Source: Hyposmocoma kahamanoa (lineage: Eukaryota; Arthropoda; Insecta; Lepidoptera; Cosmopterigidae). From it: DNA of 64,000 bases. A model generated the notes under the pieces. The model did not search any database, was not told the DNA's origin, and saw nothing but the letters and a program-made list of their open reading frames with translations. Each line of letters opens with the position of its first letter. Positions within the stretch are counted from its first letter, which is position 1. The stretch spans positions 852,737 through 916,736 of the forward strand of contig NW_020653852.1 of the NCBI RefSeq assembly GCF_003589595.1, given 5' to 3'. The position numbers and the translations under genes were made by a program. Positions 31,171 through 42,674 of this stretch are shown here, in pieces.

Positions 31171-31714
31171 CTTCGAGGACATTCAATAGAGATCCATCGT
31201 TTTCTATCTACCAGGTAGTAGTGTTAATTGGAACAATTGTTTCAAATCGTTGACAGCACCACCGATGTACTAATAATAATCGCTAAGGCCTGGGTTGTGG
31301 TAGGTAAGTATCAAGAAGATTAATAGAACCATAAATATTGGAGCAGGTAGCTGCCTGAAGGAAATCGCCGTCTATAGTTTGGTTTAGACGGAGTCGTCGT
31401 AAACTACTCACGTCGGGGCTGCATGAGAAAAAACCCTCATAGATGAAGAATTAAACACGCAGATGTGACAGACAGTTCAATTCCAGAGACGATTAATTTA
31501 GGTAACTTTTTAAAATCTGAATCACACATAATATATATATTTCCAGTCATTTTTTATTTCCATTGTGTATCAATCACGAAAACCCATGAATTTGATAATT
31601 ATTTGGTAGTTCTAGGTGCCTCAGAAGCTAATTTGATTGCTCTGGTACTTATAGTAGAGGAATTTTTGATGTAATAATTTATTTTATTTTTTTTCTATTT
31701 GTATTCTTTTTAAT
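31171..31714. other. no gene seen
   Basis: A 69-codon frame at 31465-31674 has no recognisable domain. Near 31557-31590 a piece resembles the distal arm of foldback C (ATCACGAAAACCCATG). Confidence 0.3.
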
Positions 31715-32215
31715 CATTGAGTATGTAACGGGAAATACAGACGAAATAAAGGCCATCCGTCCTTGGCAACTAATCAAGTAAATGGGCCTTATATCACTTT
31801 TACATTCAACTCTCGTTTGCGCTGAAATCACAAATTAGAAAACAGAAATAGTACAGCGCCAACAACTGACCTGTGTGTACGTCTCCGTACATTACAGAAA
31901 TATTCTGTATTTATTGTAATAAAGATAATTCTCTAACAATGGGGGTTGTTTCATTCGGTGGTGTGGGAAAAACCGCAAAACATCAAATTACAAAACAAAC
32001 GGAATCACATTTCATCGTTAATTAAATATTAAATATATAATTTTGCAATTTTCGTCTATTATGGCAAAGCTCAAGTTTAACTGGTCGTTTTGGAGTGAAA
32101 CAATTGACAACACCCGTCAATTATTTCGAATTCGGGCTTGTCAATCGGAGCGCAGTTGTAACAGTAATGATTTGGCAGAATAGTTTTCAAACAAATTAAA
32201 TGACATTTCGTCTCT
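31715..32215 (+). repeat. Pair-L copy 2
   Basis: The second copy of 12709-13166, with a short insertion near 32040 (ATTTTCGTCTATTATGGC) and otherwise colinear. Landmarks AACTCTCGTTTGCGCTGAAA and GCGCCAACAACTGACCTGTG are shared exactly. Confidence 0.7.
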
Positions 32216-33493
32216 ACATCTGCTACTAATTGTGCATCTTGTCAAAATGCTCTCACCTAAAAAATTTAACGTATAATTGATGTAACAACTGTTGATGAAC
32301 CTAATAAATTAAAAAAAAGTGCCTTCAGTTTATTTTGATTTAATATGTAGAAGTTTATTTTAATAAGTGTTAGCAAATATGTCCGTTGATTCTGTTGTAA
32401 AAACTCATTGGACTTCCTAGTAATATTTGATCTGCAAATTTTGAAAATAATTTTGATGTCCATTGATTCTAAAACACGCAATATGGGTGCACGCATTCTA
32501 GTTAAAACCAGTTTGGCTTTTAAGAATGTACAAACAAATCTCAAGTTCATGGCCCCAATTGATGTTTTGATTCATAAATATCATTGTAGAACTCAATGCG
32601 TGTTCGGGGCCTGCATACTTTTTCCAAGGGTTGTTAACCCTCTTCGACATGCCAGTTTTATCATGATATTTTCTTTTGCCGTTAGCTAGAGGTATTGCCA
32701 CTAAACATTTGCAATACACAAACTAGAAATAGAAGTCAAAGTATCCATGCCGCCAAAGGGGTTACATAAATTTATGGATTCAAATTTTATCCTAAGTATT
32801 TAAAAGTGTGAATAAATCCTTATTTGATAAAACCAATAGAAGTATAAGATAATGTAAGATCTTGACAATAGTTTCAAAAAATAGTTTTGTGGACTGTCAC
32901 CTCTTCGTTGTCGATTCTATGAGCCCTCCTGCATCTACAACGGAAGGCGTACAAAAGCCGAGCTCGTCAGACGAGTCCCTGTTTTTTTGCTCCACCGGCC
33001 TCGCACCGGCACACACACAACCACACTCACACACCGTCAACCGCCTCCGCTGCGCAGTGGTGTGCGTGCGATCAGCTGATGCGGCAACAGCTGTGCGCCG
33101 GAGTCGGTGTCGGCATTACCTAGCGCTGCGCAGCGAATCATGCGCACAATTCATGGAATACCGAGAAATGGTATTAGAGGTTTACAACTTTAAAATTCAA
33201 TAGCCAGAACCATTTGTTTGCAGATCTTTATCGTAACATGACACGCTAAATAGCGTTAGGCATTTGGGTAACTATCACAGGTATGAAGCTAGTTCGAAGG
33301 GAAGTAGACGAGAATTTTCGTTGTGTACTTGATGATGTCGATTCTGGCGTATCTCTATTACAATTTAAAATATTAATTTGATACGCAATACAATGATGTA
33401 AAAAAGGAATATAAATTAATAGTAAAAGAATAAATCAAATGGGTCTATGAAACGAAGGTTATAGTGGACTATAGAGTACCAATAATGTAATTT
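32216..33493. other. unique sequence with GC-rich block
   Basis: 32925-33140 is GC- and CpG-rich, with CA-rich runs and two CAGCTG E-boxes (near 33073 and 33089). It could be a promoter or first exon, but no start or splice site can be fixed. The rest is AT-rich without features. Confidence 0.3.
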
Positions 33494-33748
33494 AAAAAAA
33501 AAAACAACCTCAAACATTCGTGGAATTACATCTATTTGCTAAGTTTTATTGAAATCGGTTACCGGAAAGTACGCGAAACCGGATTCATCCCCTAGTTTGC
33601 CACCCTTAGTAGAGAAATATTTTCTTCAAATTGAAATTGGACCTCATTCCAACAAAAAAGAATCATTAGAATCAGATCACAAATGCATAGATACAAAAAA
33701 ATACAGTTCTAATTGAGAACCTCCTCTTTTTGGAAGTCGGGTAAAATA
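33494..33748 (-). repeat. repeat D copy
   Basis: CTAAGTTTTATTGAAATCGG, CGCGAAACCGGATTCATCCC and AGAACCTCCTC...AAGTCGGG. Confidence 0.8.
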
Positions 33749-34265
33749 ATTGATTGACTTTTCTTTGCTTTATGAGGTAATCATGAAGTCATGTCTGAAA
33801 TCTCCGAGGCGTATTAAAGATAATATAATATCGACAAAATTGCGCACACAGAGTTGGCCATTTCAGCTAACACTATTCACTATTTGCGTGCACAGTGTAC
33901 AGAATTATTAATAACAAAAAGGAAGGTACTACATCATTATCGATAAAATCAATTCGTAATTGCCGTATTTTATTATTCATAAAGTAAATTTTAAATTTTC
34001 GTTCTTATCTCGATCAGATTGGGGATGCCCTTAAAAAAGTCAGTATAAATGTATTAAAAATAAATGGACATGTGTGAAAAGTGAAATGCGAATAGAAGAG
34101 AGGCGAACAATTCATGTCTCTGCCTACCCAAGTGAGAGATACATGTAATGAAGTATGTATAGCAGATGGATCGTAAACTAAATTTAATTCAGTACATCTT
34201 TTTATTTGTTTATTTTATTCTATTAGACGAACACAACAATCGACATCCAAATAGATTAACACATG
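33749..34265. other. no gene seen
   Basis: AT-rich with no recognised feature. Confidence 0.3.
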
Positions 34266-34379
34266 GAAAAGTAACTGTCAGTTAATTATAAATTTTGTAA
34301 TTTTACAATTAATTGACAGTTTACATTATTTATTAACAGTTTAAATTACAAAATTTATAATTAATTGACAGTTACTTTT
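34266..34379. repeat. hairpin with 37-bp arms
   Basis: Arms at about 34266-34303 (AAAAGTAACTGTCAGTTAAT...) and 34343-34379 are inverted copies with one substitution, around a 40-base loop that itself contains AATTGACAG. Very AT-rich. Probably a short MITE; no target duplication is evident. Confidence 0.75.
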
Positions 34380-34751
34380 GTAAACATGTCGTACAAACAC
34401 GTACAAATACACAAAATAAACTACAAAAAAGAAAGTGTTAAAATATTTTACTTTTAATAGTTTAAACTGGACTATTGATATCTGGGACGGACTTTTTAAA
34501 TATGTGACACTTAGAATTTATTTATTTATTTTTATTTATTTATTAGCAATACTAACATTATGTTCACAAAACATTTTGAGCTTATATGACTAGGGTGTTC
34601 TACATTGTAAACACAACAATTACAAGTATCGACAGCAATCTCAAAACAACAGACAAACTAAATTAAAATTTTCGACAAATTAATATACCTACATAAATAA
34701 TTTAAGTTAGTAATAGAACACACTGAGAAATACTTGAGGAACTTTTTATTA

Positions 34752-35234
34752 TTAATAATTATTATTTTTAGTTAGTTTTCCTTTGAAGGAATGTATATTA
34801 TCACTAAATATGTCTAAATCAGAACCAATAACATTTCTTTCGTTGTATGTTTTACACATTCTTATAATAGGCGAGTGACATCGGATATTAGTACGACAAT
34901 AGGGAATATGGAAAGTTTTACAAGGTTTTCGGGGATATTTATAGGGGACTGACATACCAATTTGGCTTAGAATACTACTGCAATCTATTTTATTGTTTAA
35001 TATATTGTAAAGAAATATGAGGTCGTGCTTAACCCGCCGCTCTTGAAGAGATTCAAGTTTAAAAAAGGTTAATCTTTGATTAAATATATCTAATTGATTG
35101 TTGTTCGTAATAAGGTCATTATCTGTGTGATACATTCTTGATATGGTATTGTAAAAAGATGTGTTGTTTTTAAAAACATTTAGGACTAAAGCTCGAGGAT
35201 TATATCTAATGTTAATATCGATACTAGACAGTTA
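34752..35234 (-). pseudogene. LINE reverse transcriptase, C-terminal domain fragment
   Basis: A minus-strand open frame of about 160 codons reads NIRYNPRALVLNVF, FFKLESLQERRVKHDLIFLY, NILNNKIDCSSILSQI and SPIIRMCKTYNE. The pattern LxSLxxRRxxxDLxFLYxLLNxxID is typical of the region after the RT domain in CR1/jockey-type LINEs. An ATG exists at 35133-35135 but the frame continues upstream to a stop near 35237, so the ATG is not a real start. The tail side ends in AT-rich sequence. The RT core is missing. Confidence 0.75.
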
Positions 35235-35349
35235 ATTAGCGGAATCACATCTGTCTGATTTATCTATAAGGGATCGAAAGTCGATCTCCATTGACTACCC
35301 ATAAAATCTGGCAGTTATCACACTTACCGACACGAAATCGCATTAAGAC

Positions 35350-35938
35350 GGCCCAAAAAAGTTTTATGTCCATGTAATAGAGCGCTCCGTAAACGATTAA
35401 ATAATTTGTCCAATCTATCCTTCACACTTCAAGTTTTCTTCAAACAATAACGCAAACGACCAAATAAACCGTCAAACAAGTTTGAAAAACTTGCCTTTCC
35501 TATAGTTGACACTCAGTCATCTCCTTGTACGGTCGTTCGTACGTAATAATACTTAATATAAATTAGTCATATGTCTTTGTAATTTGTGCAATGAGAAAGA
35601 ATAATAGATAAAGTGTTTTTGGCATTGACACTAGCACTATGTATTAAGAAAAAAGAAATATAGGTTGGTATAGGTACTGGTTTAAATTAAGAGAAAAACA
35701 TATCCACGCAAATTTGTTAAAAGAAATATTGCGCACAAAACCAGATGACTATATGGACTCTAGCAATTGAACGTATAGGCGACCACTGAAGTTTGGTTTG
35801 ACAAACATGGGCTTGTACATTCAAACATGTTAGTCAAACACGCCGTCAATCAAAATTTCCATTAAACACATCAGACAAATTATTTGATCGTTCGTCAATT
35901 TCGCTCTTGTCGCATGGACATAAATATTTTTCTGACAG
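35350..35938. mobile_element. DNA transposon remnant with about 90-bp TIRs
   Basis: The left arm 35354-35445 (AAAAAAGTTTTATGTCCATG) and right arm about 35850-35938 (complement begins CTGTCAGAAAAATATTTATG) pair with moderate identity. The terminal sequence is shared with 12145-12265. The interior is AT-rich and noncoding. The superfamily cannot be told without a target duplication. Confidence 0.62.
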
Positions 35939-37335
35939 TCTTTAGTGCGATTCTGTATGACGAATCTCTTAGACAGCATGTGATCAAGTCTAAATTAATA
36001 AGACGTCAAAATAAAAAGTTGTAAAATAAAATTTTAATCTGTTCCTTTCTTAATGATAAAAAGAGACAGGACTTTAACTAAATTTGATTTTGCTTTTGCC
36101 TGAATAGTCGCTATTGTTCGCCTCAAAACCAATGAACAGGTCGACTGCTAAATTGTGTTAACCCTTACATAACAAAGTTGTACAATAAATAAAATCATAT
36201 TCATTCTGATACCAATCTAAATACAAAACTGGAGAGTAAACTCAAAACTTTATTACGAGCAGTTCATCGACTGCGATGTTTGTTGTTCGACATGTCGGAG
36301 TTGAACAGTTACGGAATCAGGGTGTGCTCAAACAAACCTAGGAAATTAATGGTGTGGGCGAGTGTTCGCCAGTCATTGGGAAGGTTCAAGCAATTTGAAC
36401 AAACCGTGAGACCGTGTAAATACGACGGACTTTAATTCACGTTGCATGACGAACGACAAACTAAGGTACGCAACTGTTGTGTAGTACAGCAGTCGGCTAC
36501 TGTGTTTCTGAAATTACATAAAACGTGCTATTGTTGTTTAGCTGACAAGTTTTACGGCGAGAAAAGGCAGACAGTAAAATCGGAAAACAATTTCTGCGCC
36601 TTTCATAGGACTGCTTTTGTGAATGTCAGCGTTCTGTCCCTAAAACGCGGCCGTCACGTAAATGGGTGTAAAAAAGTCAATTGGTGCGGGCGAGAGCGGA
36701 GAGCGGAGAACAGCCACGATGACTGTGCGTCACACATCACTCAGGTCACAATTTAAAAATCGAACGCGCACCTTGCCTCCCGGCGAGCTTTTCAAAAAGG
36801 AGCACGTCGACATCGAAAAAATAGAGCTTCTCCATTCTGCTCACATGCGCACGAATTGCATTCGCCCTCCGTGCTCCGCGTCGGCTCTCTCGCTCGCACC
36901 ACCCTACATCTCTTGTACGTTTTTTTGAAACCCTCTCATTACGTTAGGAACATTCAACATCCTACAACTACAAGCTCAGTTGAGTAGTGTAAATACACGG
37001 TTGTTTATTTATTTTGGTGCGTGCGGGTGTGTGAGTAGTCAGCTGGGTAAATCAGTTGGAGCAACACGTGACGCGGCGGGTGTGTGCGTGCGCGGGTTAT
37101 TTAGGCGTTGAAGTGGTTACGTATGCGCCGGCTGCGCTCTCCCTACCACGGAAGAAATCAGTTTACATGTATATGAACATATGTTTTTTCATACTACTCT
37201 AATGGAGTTAAAATAATTGTTCCTGTAAACTCCCTCGCTTTCATTTCCTACTTCTTATTTCTCTCTCTGTGTTCGTGACTCTACGTGACCAAAACTCAAG
37301 CCTGTAATTTCGATATTGATTGGAAATGCCTTTTT
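35939..37335. other. unique sequence, no exon proven
   Basis: AT-rich to about 36430, then increasingly GC-rich. Open frames at 36442-36756 and 36662-36928 lack recognisable domains. Confidence 0.3.
36640..37140. promoter_or_regulatory. CpG-rich promoter-like region
   Basis: A GC- and CpG-rich island in AT-rich DNA containing CTCTCTCGCTCGCACC (GAGA-like), an initiator-like TCAGTT near 36976, a CACGTG E-box near 37065 and ATGCGCACG (NRF1-like). I see no TATA box at the right distance and cannot place a transcript, so this is only a candidate. Confidence 0.25.
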
Positions 37336-37470
37336 AACCGACTTGGAAAAAGGAGGAGGTCTTCAATTCGACAGTATTTTTTTATTTGTGATATTTGTGA
37401 ATCGATTTCGATGATTCTTCTTTGTTGGGAAGAGGGTACCTCGGTGATTGCTATATCACTCACCGTTATA
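37336..37470 (+). repeat. repeat D, 5' part
   Basis: TAACCGACTTGGAAAAAGGA, then TTGATTTCGATGATTC-like sequence and GAGGGTACCTCGGTG, where it stops. Confidence 0.75.
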
Positions 37471-37473
37471 TCA

Positions 37474-37590
37474 CTTTAAAACTATAGAGAAACAAAAACT
37501 TTATACAGGTTACAGCTTCTGCGTACTTGGATGACAAGGATCCGTGGTAGTGATCCGTTTAGTTCTAACAGGTAGTCTCAACCTAAAAAT
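37474..37590 (+). mobile_element. LINE-J fragment, subfamily 1
   Basis: AAACTATAGAGAAACAAAAA, then CTTCTGCGTACTTGGATGAC and GGTAGTGATCCGTTTAG, the last codons and the start of the 3' UTR. Confidence 0.7.
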
Positions 37591-37644
37591 CTAAAATACG
37601 GCGTTTACATATTATATAGGTTTTATTGTTTTATAATGAATTTT

Positions 37645-37893
37645 CAATGACATGAACACAGTGACCTATCATTGATAATGTACACTGGACATGGGTCTCC
37701 TCTCACGCGAGGCATTAGGCAATAGTCCGCCACGCTGGCCCAATGTTTTCGACGTGCAGGTTTTATCGAAAAGCTAGCTATTTTAAAAATAAAAATCGCA
37801 CGTAAATTCCAAGAAACGCAGAGGTGCGAACCCGAATTCGAACCCACGGCTTCTGCTTGAAAGGCGATTGGTCAAACCATTAAGCTGCCAAGG
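37645..37893 (-). mobile_element. SINE-G, near full length
   Basis: The minus strand has a tRNA-like head TTAATGGTTTGACCAATCGC, then CCGTGGGTTCGAATTCGGG (B box), body TGGGCCAGCGTGGCGGACTA and AGAGGAGACCCATGTCCAGT. Confidence 0.8.
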
Positions 37894-38820
37894 CTTTTTA
37901 TAATATACATGGTTACCAATAAATGATTTTATTTCATCCCATTATCTAATACCAGAGCAGAGTCTTTATAAACTATTTGAGGTACAATATTGAACATAAA
38001 GAACAATGGCAAACTCCCATATAAATTTTTGTGGACATAATTTTTATGCGTCTGTTTATGAAAAATATGTAAAAATATAGAGTTTAAATTCCTGAACAAA
38101 TTTTGTTTTGTGTTTACTATTCTGAGAAGTTAGGAATTAAAGATGTTCCAGTTTAAAGTTTTGGAGGTTATGTGTTAGGTACGTAATTGAATAAAATATA
38201 TTCCGTCTATTATTATATCAAAATAAAGTACAGAAGCCTTAAACAGAGCTAGAAGCAGTTCAGGGGAAATTATTTTGTATACTGGTATGGTCAAAAGGCA
38301 TGAAGTTAAACCATAACTAAAACTGAATTAATTAATAACATACCACAGACTATTGCACTGGTAATTCGGACACAAATTATTTTTTTGTGTAACGTGCCAT
38401 CTATCCCTGATTTTGGGAACTTTTTTGTCAGTTTTACCATTTTTTCGTAGCATTCTGGAGAAGTAATTATCGACTTTACTTTTTGTAATGAAGTAGTTAA
38501 GCTATCGATCGAGTCAGTATATTTGATATTACGTGAACTAAACGTGGACCATACCCGTACGTAGGTACTGAAATTCCTTTTTTGGCGGCTAGATGTCGCT
38601 CAACGTTAAGAAATTAAGAAACTGATAGTTAATGATAGCACTTCGGTTATGTTATGTTTATGTTATGTCTTCAGATTTCTCCGTCAATTGTTGACCAATT
38701 TTGAAAATTATTTTTTTGTTTGAAAGGGTCTTGAGGTGGTCCTTGATGCCGATTATGCTGTTCCGGGTTCGTTTTCCACAAACAAAAGTCGATTTAATCA
38801 ACAAATCACCGTCACCATTT
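37894..38820. other. no gene seen
   Basis: AT-rich. No exon and no recognised repeat. Confidence 0.3.
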
Positions 38821-38822
38821 AA

Positions 38823-39045
38823 CTGCCTCCGTGGCCGAACGGTTACCATGCCGGACCGCCACGCAGAGGTCCCAGGTTCGATTCCCGGGTCGAGAGAAAT
38901 GTTTGTATGGCTTACATTTATTTTTCTCGTGAGTTTGGGTGTCATTTGTGGTTGTCTATGTGTGTGTCCATGGCACCCGCGACACAGGGTTTCACTAGTG
39001 CGGGGCTATGTTGAGTGTGTGCGTTATTTATTTTTATTTATTATT
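38823..39045 (+). mobile_element. SINE-A, full copy
   Basis: A box TGGCCGAACGG, B box GGTTCGATTCC, body TGGCACCCGCGACACAGGGT and GTGCGGGGCTATG, and a TTTA-rich tail. The best-preserved SINE-A in the window. Confidence 0.88.
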
Positions 39046-39416
39046 TACCATGGTAACCTGAAAAAAGTATAAAATGTACAAAGGAGTCCGTGACAGTCCC
39101 ATTGTCAGCAAGAAGTAAGCAACTTTTGAGATCGGTTTTTTTTTTTCAAAAATAAAGTTACAATTATAATTTCAATGGTTCCAGTGTCTGTGACCATTGT
39201 TATCATAATTCAATTTTTTTACTCTAAATTTGTCCAATATGCTTTAGCTGTGATCCATTGCACACATACTCATGTAATAAAGCTGAGACAAATTTACTAA
39301 AGTTGTGTTACGGTGATTCAGTGGAGTAGTTGAAGTCGCAAGTAATACCTCAGCGAAGCCGCGGTTCCTGCACTGCTGTTGGCGACTTGTTCCTTAATTG
39401 TTCTCTAATACTCTAA

Positions 39417-39515
39417 ACGGTGATAGCTCAGTGAAAGAGCAAGTTGTTTCTAAAATTGAGAGGTCGAAGGTTTGCATCCTTTTGACGGCATGCACATATG
39501 ACTTTAAACTTTTTA
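39417..39515 (+). mobile_element. SINE-H copy
   Basis: TGATAGCTCAGTGAAAGAGC (tRNA-like A-box region), GAGAGGTCGAAGGTTTGCAT (B-box region) and GGCATGCACATATGACTTTA. Confidence 0.65.
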
Positions 39516-39639
39516 CTTACACTTTTGTTTAGTAGCAATAAATGTTAACGATCACCTGAATCGTCGCTATATAGAAGAGCCATGCCTAACACTGGGACGC
39601 ATTATGGGGTTACGCAGACGCAATAAGTACGTAAACAAA

Positions 39640-40105
39640 TTATAATAAGAGTCTTAGAAATTCAGGTTGGAATTAAAGTCCACGATTACAGTGGTACCAC
39701 AATATCGTTTAACTAAGGTAAACGATTATTTTATGGGCAACTGTGTACGTTTTTATGATAAGATTCCGGAGCATATATTAAGATTACCATTTCCTAAGTC
39801 TAAAACTTACATTAAAGGTATTTTAATTGAAAAGCCATATTACAAAGTTGTAGACTACGTGTTAGATAAGGATGTATGGAAAGACAACGTGAGTATAGAT
39901 TCCATACAAAATATGGTTCAAAATGTATTGTATAGCGTTTAAGTTTATTTGAAAAGAGCAATCCCTAGAGTTTCTTGCTCGTTCTTCTCAGGGAGGTCAG
40001 CATAGTGAACGAGCAGTAGCTTAAAACGTTTACGTAAACGTGACGTTTTCAAGTGTTAAAATTTTACTTATGAAATAAATGATTGTTTGACTTTGACTCC
40101 ATGAT
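39640..40105 (+). mobile_element. LINE-J 3' end, subfamily 2
   Basis: The open frame to 39942 reads YRLTKVNDYFMGNCVRFYDK, then IPEHILRLPFPKSKTYIKGI and KPYYKVVDYVLDKDVWKDN, the same C-terminal layout as 2050-2303 but clearly diverged. The 3' UTR has TTTGAAAAGAGCAATCCCTA and CTTGCTCGTTCTTCTCAGGG, and an AATAAA near the end followed by a TTTGACTTTGACT tail. 5' truncated. Confidence 0.85.
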
Positions 40106-40624
40106 TAAAATAATATTAGTTTCATAAAAATAACATAGTAATAAGTCACTAAAGAATGGAAACATGAACACAATTATCGAACATTGACTTCAAAGATACC
40201 ACAAGTACAAGACGTCTTTAAGATAATGAATCTAGTTTACTTCAGGCTGTTTCTATTTTAGCAACAGCAATATTAATGCAGCTGTTTCACGTCACCTCTA
40301 TAATATAACTGTTCTGGTTTCTGTAGCCAGTGATAAAGTACACATTTCAACCGGCCTTATCTCCCAGTGCGTTGTACAAAAAAATAAAAAAAACATCCAC
40401 ACGGCGTCCTTGAAGTCATATGGTATGCGCCTGGGCAACCGGCAACAGCTGATGTTACCTGACGCGCATGCACACACTACCACCCGCGCACACAAACTTA
40501 CCACACACAAGCATGCTGTCTGTGCGAGTGAACAGAACGTGTTTTGAATCTGTATTGTAACATAAATAGGACTTCTTTCTAACCACATAAGTTTACCTAG
40601 ATTTTTATAGTTTGATGAGCTCGG
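40106..40624. other. no gene seen; GC-richer patch
   Basis: 40430-40530 is GC-richer, with CAGCTGATG and a run of CA-rich motifs resembling the block at 33000-33090. No exon is proven. Confidence 0.3.
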
Positions 40625-40745
40625 TTGCTATCACTGTGGGTACTGGTTGAAGAGATCTAGGATTCGAGACCAATTTAGGAATTTCTAAATTGGCTCTTAT
40701 CTGGGTGTTCCAGTACAAGGAATTTCCTAGTTTGACGCCACATTA
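40625..40745 (+). mobile_element. SINE-I copy
   Basis: GATCTAGGATTCGAGACCAA, then CTTATCTGGGTGTTCCAGTA and AGGAATTTCCTAGTTTGA. Confidence 0.6.
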
Positions 40746-40750
40746 TTAGA

Positions 40751-40980
40751 CAGTCTCAGTGGTCGAGTGGCTTGCACACCGGTTTTCATGGTGTCTCCAT
40801 CTCTGAGGTCCCGGTTCGATTCCCGGCCGAGTCAGTGTAGAAAACTAACTATTCTATATTGTCTTTGGTCTGGGTGTTTGTGCACCGTCGTTGTTTCTGA
40901 TTTCCATAACACAAGCGCTTTAACACTGGGATCCGAGTAACGTTTGTGATGGTGGTTAATAATATTTATTTTATCTCCAC
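40751..40980 (+). mobile_element. SINE-F, full copy
   Basis: A box TGGTCGAGTGG (40760-40770) and B box GGTTCGATTCC (40813-40823) in a tRNA-like head of about 85 bases. The body has CTGGGTGTTTGTGCACCGTC and GGATCCGAGTAACGTTTGTG, ending in ATTTATTTTATCTC. Reference copy for the family. Confidence 0.87.
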
Positions 40981-41989
40981 ACATACCATAATCTCTCTGT
41001 GATGTGTTCAAAAACCGCATATTACGACCTGCATAAAGATAAACTGTTTTGTTAGAACAAATTTCTTATCTGTGAAAATGTTATTATTGCTTTTCAATAA
41101 CATCGAATTCGATGTTATTATTACATTCAAATTTCAAACATCTCTGAAAAACAAAACAATTTGATTCGACCGCAATTCTAATATCAGTCGAGATGAAGTT
41201 TTATTCGAAATTAAATGTCAATAGCAAACAATTTTGACAATTTCACACGCTATTCGATATCGAACGATATGATAGTTGGGGCCGATTCTAGTTTGTCTAT
41301 GAATTAAAAATAAAACTACGGTTGAGTGACATGCGTGAGAAAAGTTTTTATTTGCCGCCTTTTCGCCAGTCGTGACATGCGGTTCCTGAAAACATCATAG
41401 AGAGCTTATAATATGTATGTAGATAAAGCAGTGTGTGTAACTACACATAATTAGGCATTAAAACACTCGTGAGATGTTTTTATGAAACTCACTTGTCGGC
41501 TCGTTTCATAAACCCACACTCGTTTTTCGTCACATAAACGACTATATTTACACTATTATTATTTTGGGTATCTTTTTAAAAAAACTCGTCTTTCCGAAAG
41601 CTAAATTTTCAATTTTTGTCATTATAGACTTCAGTATTATGAGCTTAATAGACTTTACCAATTTTAAATCTGTTGTTTCTACCTTAAATATCTTTGACAA
41701 CCGTAATCAGATTTAGCATATTTTAAAGGTTATCTCCATAGAACCTTACATAATTAATTTTAATTAAGTAATCCATAAACCAACTGCATACGACCGTTAA
41801 AATGTTAAAAATTAGCTCACAACAGGCGCATTTTAATAGTTTGACAAAAATGATTTCATATTTAATTTGTATATAATTATTTATACACCACCAGAACATG
41901 CTAGTGCATAGACAAACTTACATTGTTTTGTCTTACACCTTTCTATACAGTATGTTATTAAAAATGACACTATTTCTTTCGATAGATTA
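40981..41989. other. no gene seen; one perfect palindrome
   Basis: A 24-bp perfect palindrome at 41096-41119 is centred on CGAATTCG. AT-rich otherwise. Confidence 0.35.
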
Positions 41990-42115
41990 GAATATTTGTT
42001 TCTTCAAACAACCCAGCGCTTCGGGCTCTTTATATGGTATTGTAAAGTCATTAATCCAGTGTTCAATATTAATGAAAACCATCTTATTTTGAACCATAGT
42101 TACGAAATTTATTAA
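41990..42115 (-). repeat. foldback C, single arm
   Basis: AATATTTGTTTCTTCAAACA, then CAGCGCTTCGGGCTCTTTAT. The distal sequence AATATTAATGAAAACCAT parallels 20396-20411. Confidence 0.55.
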
Positions 42116-42294
42116 ATCTATATGTTTTTTTTTATTTACCAAAGAGATAAGCTCTTCTCTCATTCTATATATGAAATTTTATTACTAATTTTGTAAATAT
42201 TTTTTTCTTAATCAACATTTTTCCTTTCGATAACGAGCAAGAAATCTGAAATTGCTGTTTCACAAGCCAAGATGAAATACTTAACACGTTGTAG

Positions 42295-42335
42295 GAAATT
42301 GAGAACCCTCCTTCTTTTTTAAATTGGTAAAATAC
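42295..42335 (-). repeat. repeat D end fragment
   Basis: TTGAGAACCCTCCTTCTTTT followed by AATTGGTAAAAT, the terminal part only. Confidence 0.5.
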
Positions 42336-42409
42336 CATTAAAACTGTAGTTATTCCAGTGGGATCACTCGTCGTTCTTCTTATCGTGTCAATGGCATACA
42401 CTATTAGAA

Positions 42410-42655
42410 GCAGTAGAGCTGCTTGTTAAAGTGTTCGTCCAGGGAAGTGCTGCCACCTTATCTATTTCTGTAAATGTATTGGTGAAATTACAGGCACATG
42501 GGACTAGTCAACTTATGCCTCAAGCCGACGCAGTGGTAGTACCCTTCAGAACTTTGCGGTTTAGATCCAAGTCCTGAACGGCAGTGTTAACTATTATGGA
42601 CAGGTGTGTCTTTTTATCACCAGGCGCACGACTTGTTCTTCACGGTACTTGGTAC
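42410..42655 (+). repeat. repeat B, left member of inverted pair
   Basis: CAGTAGAGCTGCTTG, then TTGGTGAAATTACAGGCACA and ATTATGGACAGGTGTGTC to the GGTACTTGGTACC end. It meets the opposite copy 20-30 bp later. Confidence 0.78.
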
Positions 42656-42674
42656 CCCTAGAATACTTTTTATA

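Noticed and set aside
32862..33203. 113-codon open frame in the GC-rich block
   Set aside because: The length is explained by GC-rich composition; Ser/Ala/Arg-rich with no domain.
34266..34379. microRNA precursor
   Set aside because: Arms are low-complexity and AT-rich with a large loop; more likely a MITE.
38701..39072. 123-codon open frame
   Set aside because: Most of it reads through a SINE-A; the same pseudo-protein recurs in other SINE-A copies.
41096..41119. Transcription factor site or origin
   Set aside because: A perfect 24-bp palindrome, but no context supports a function.
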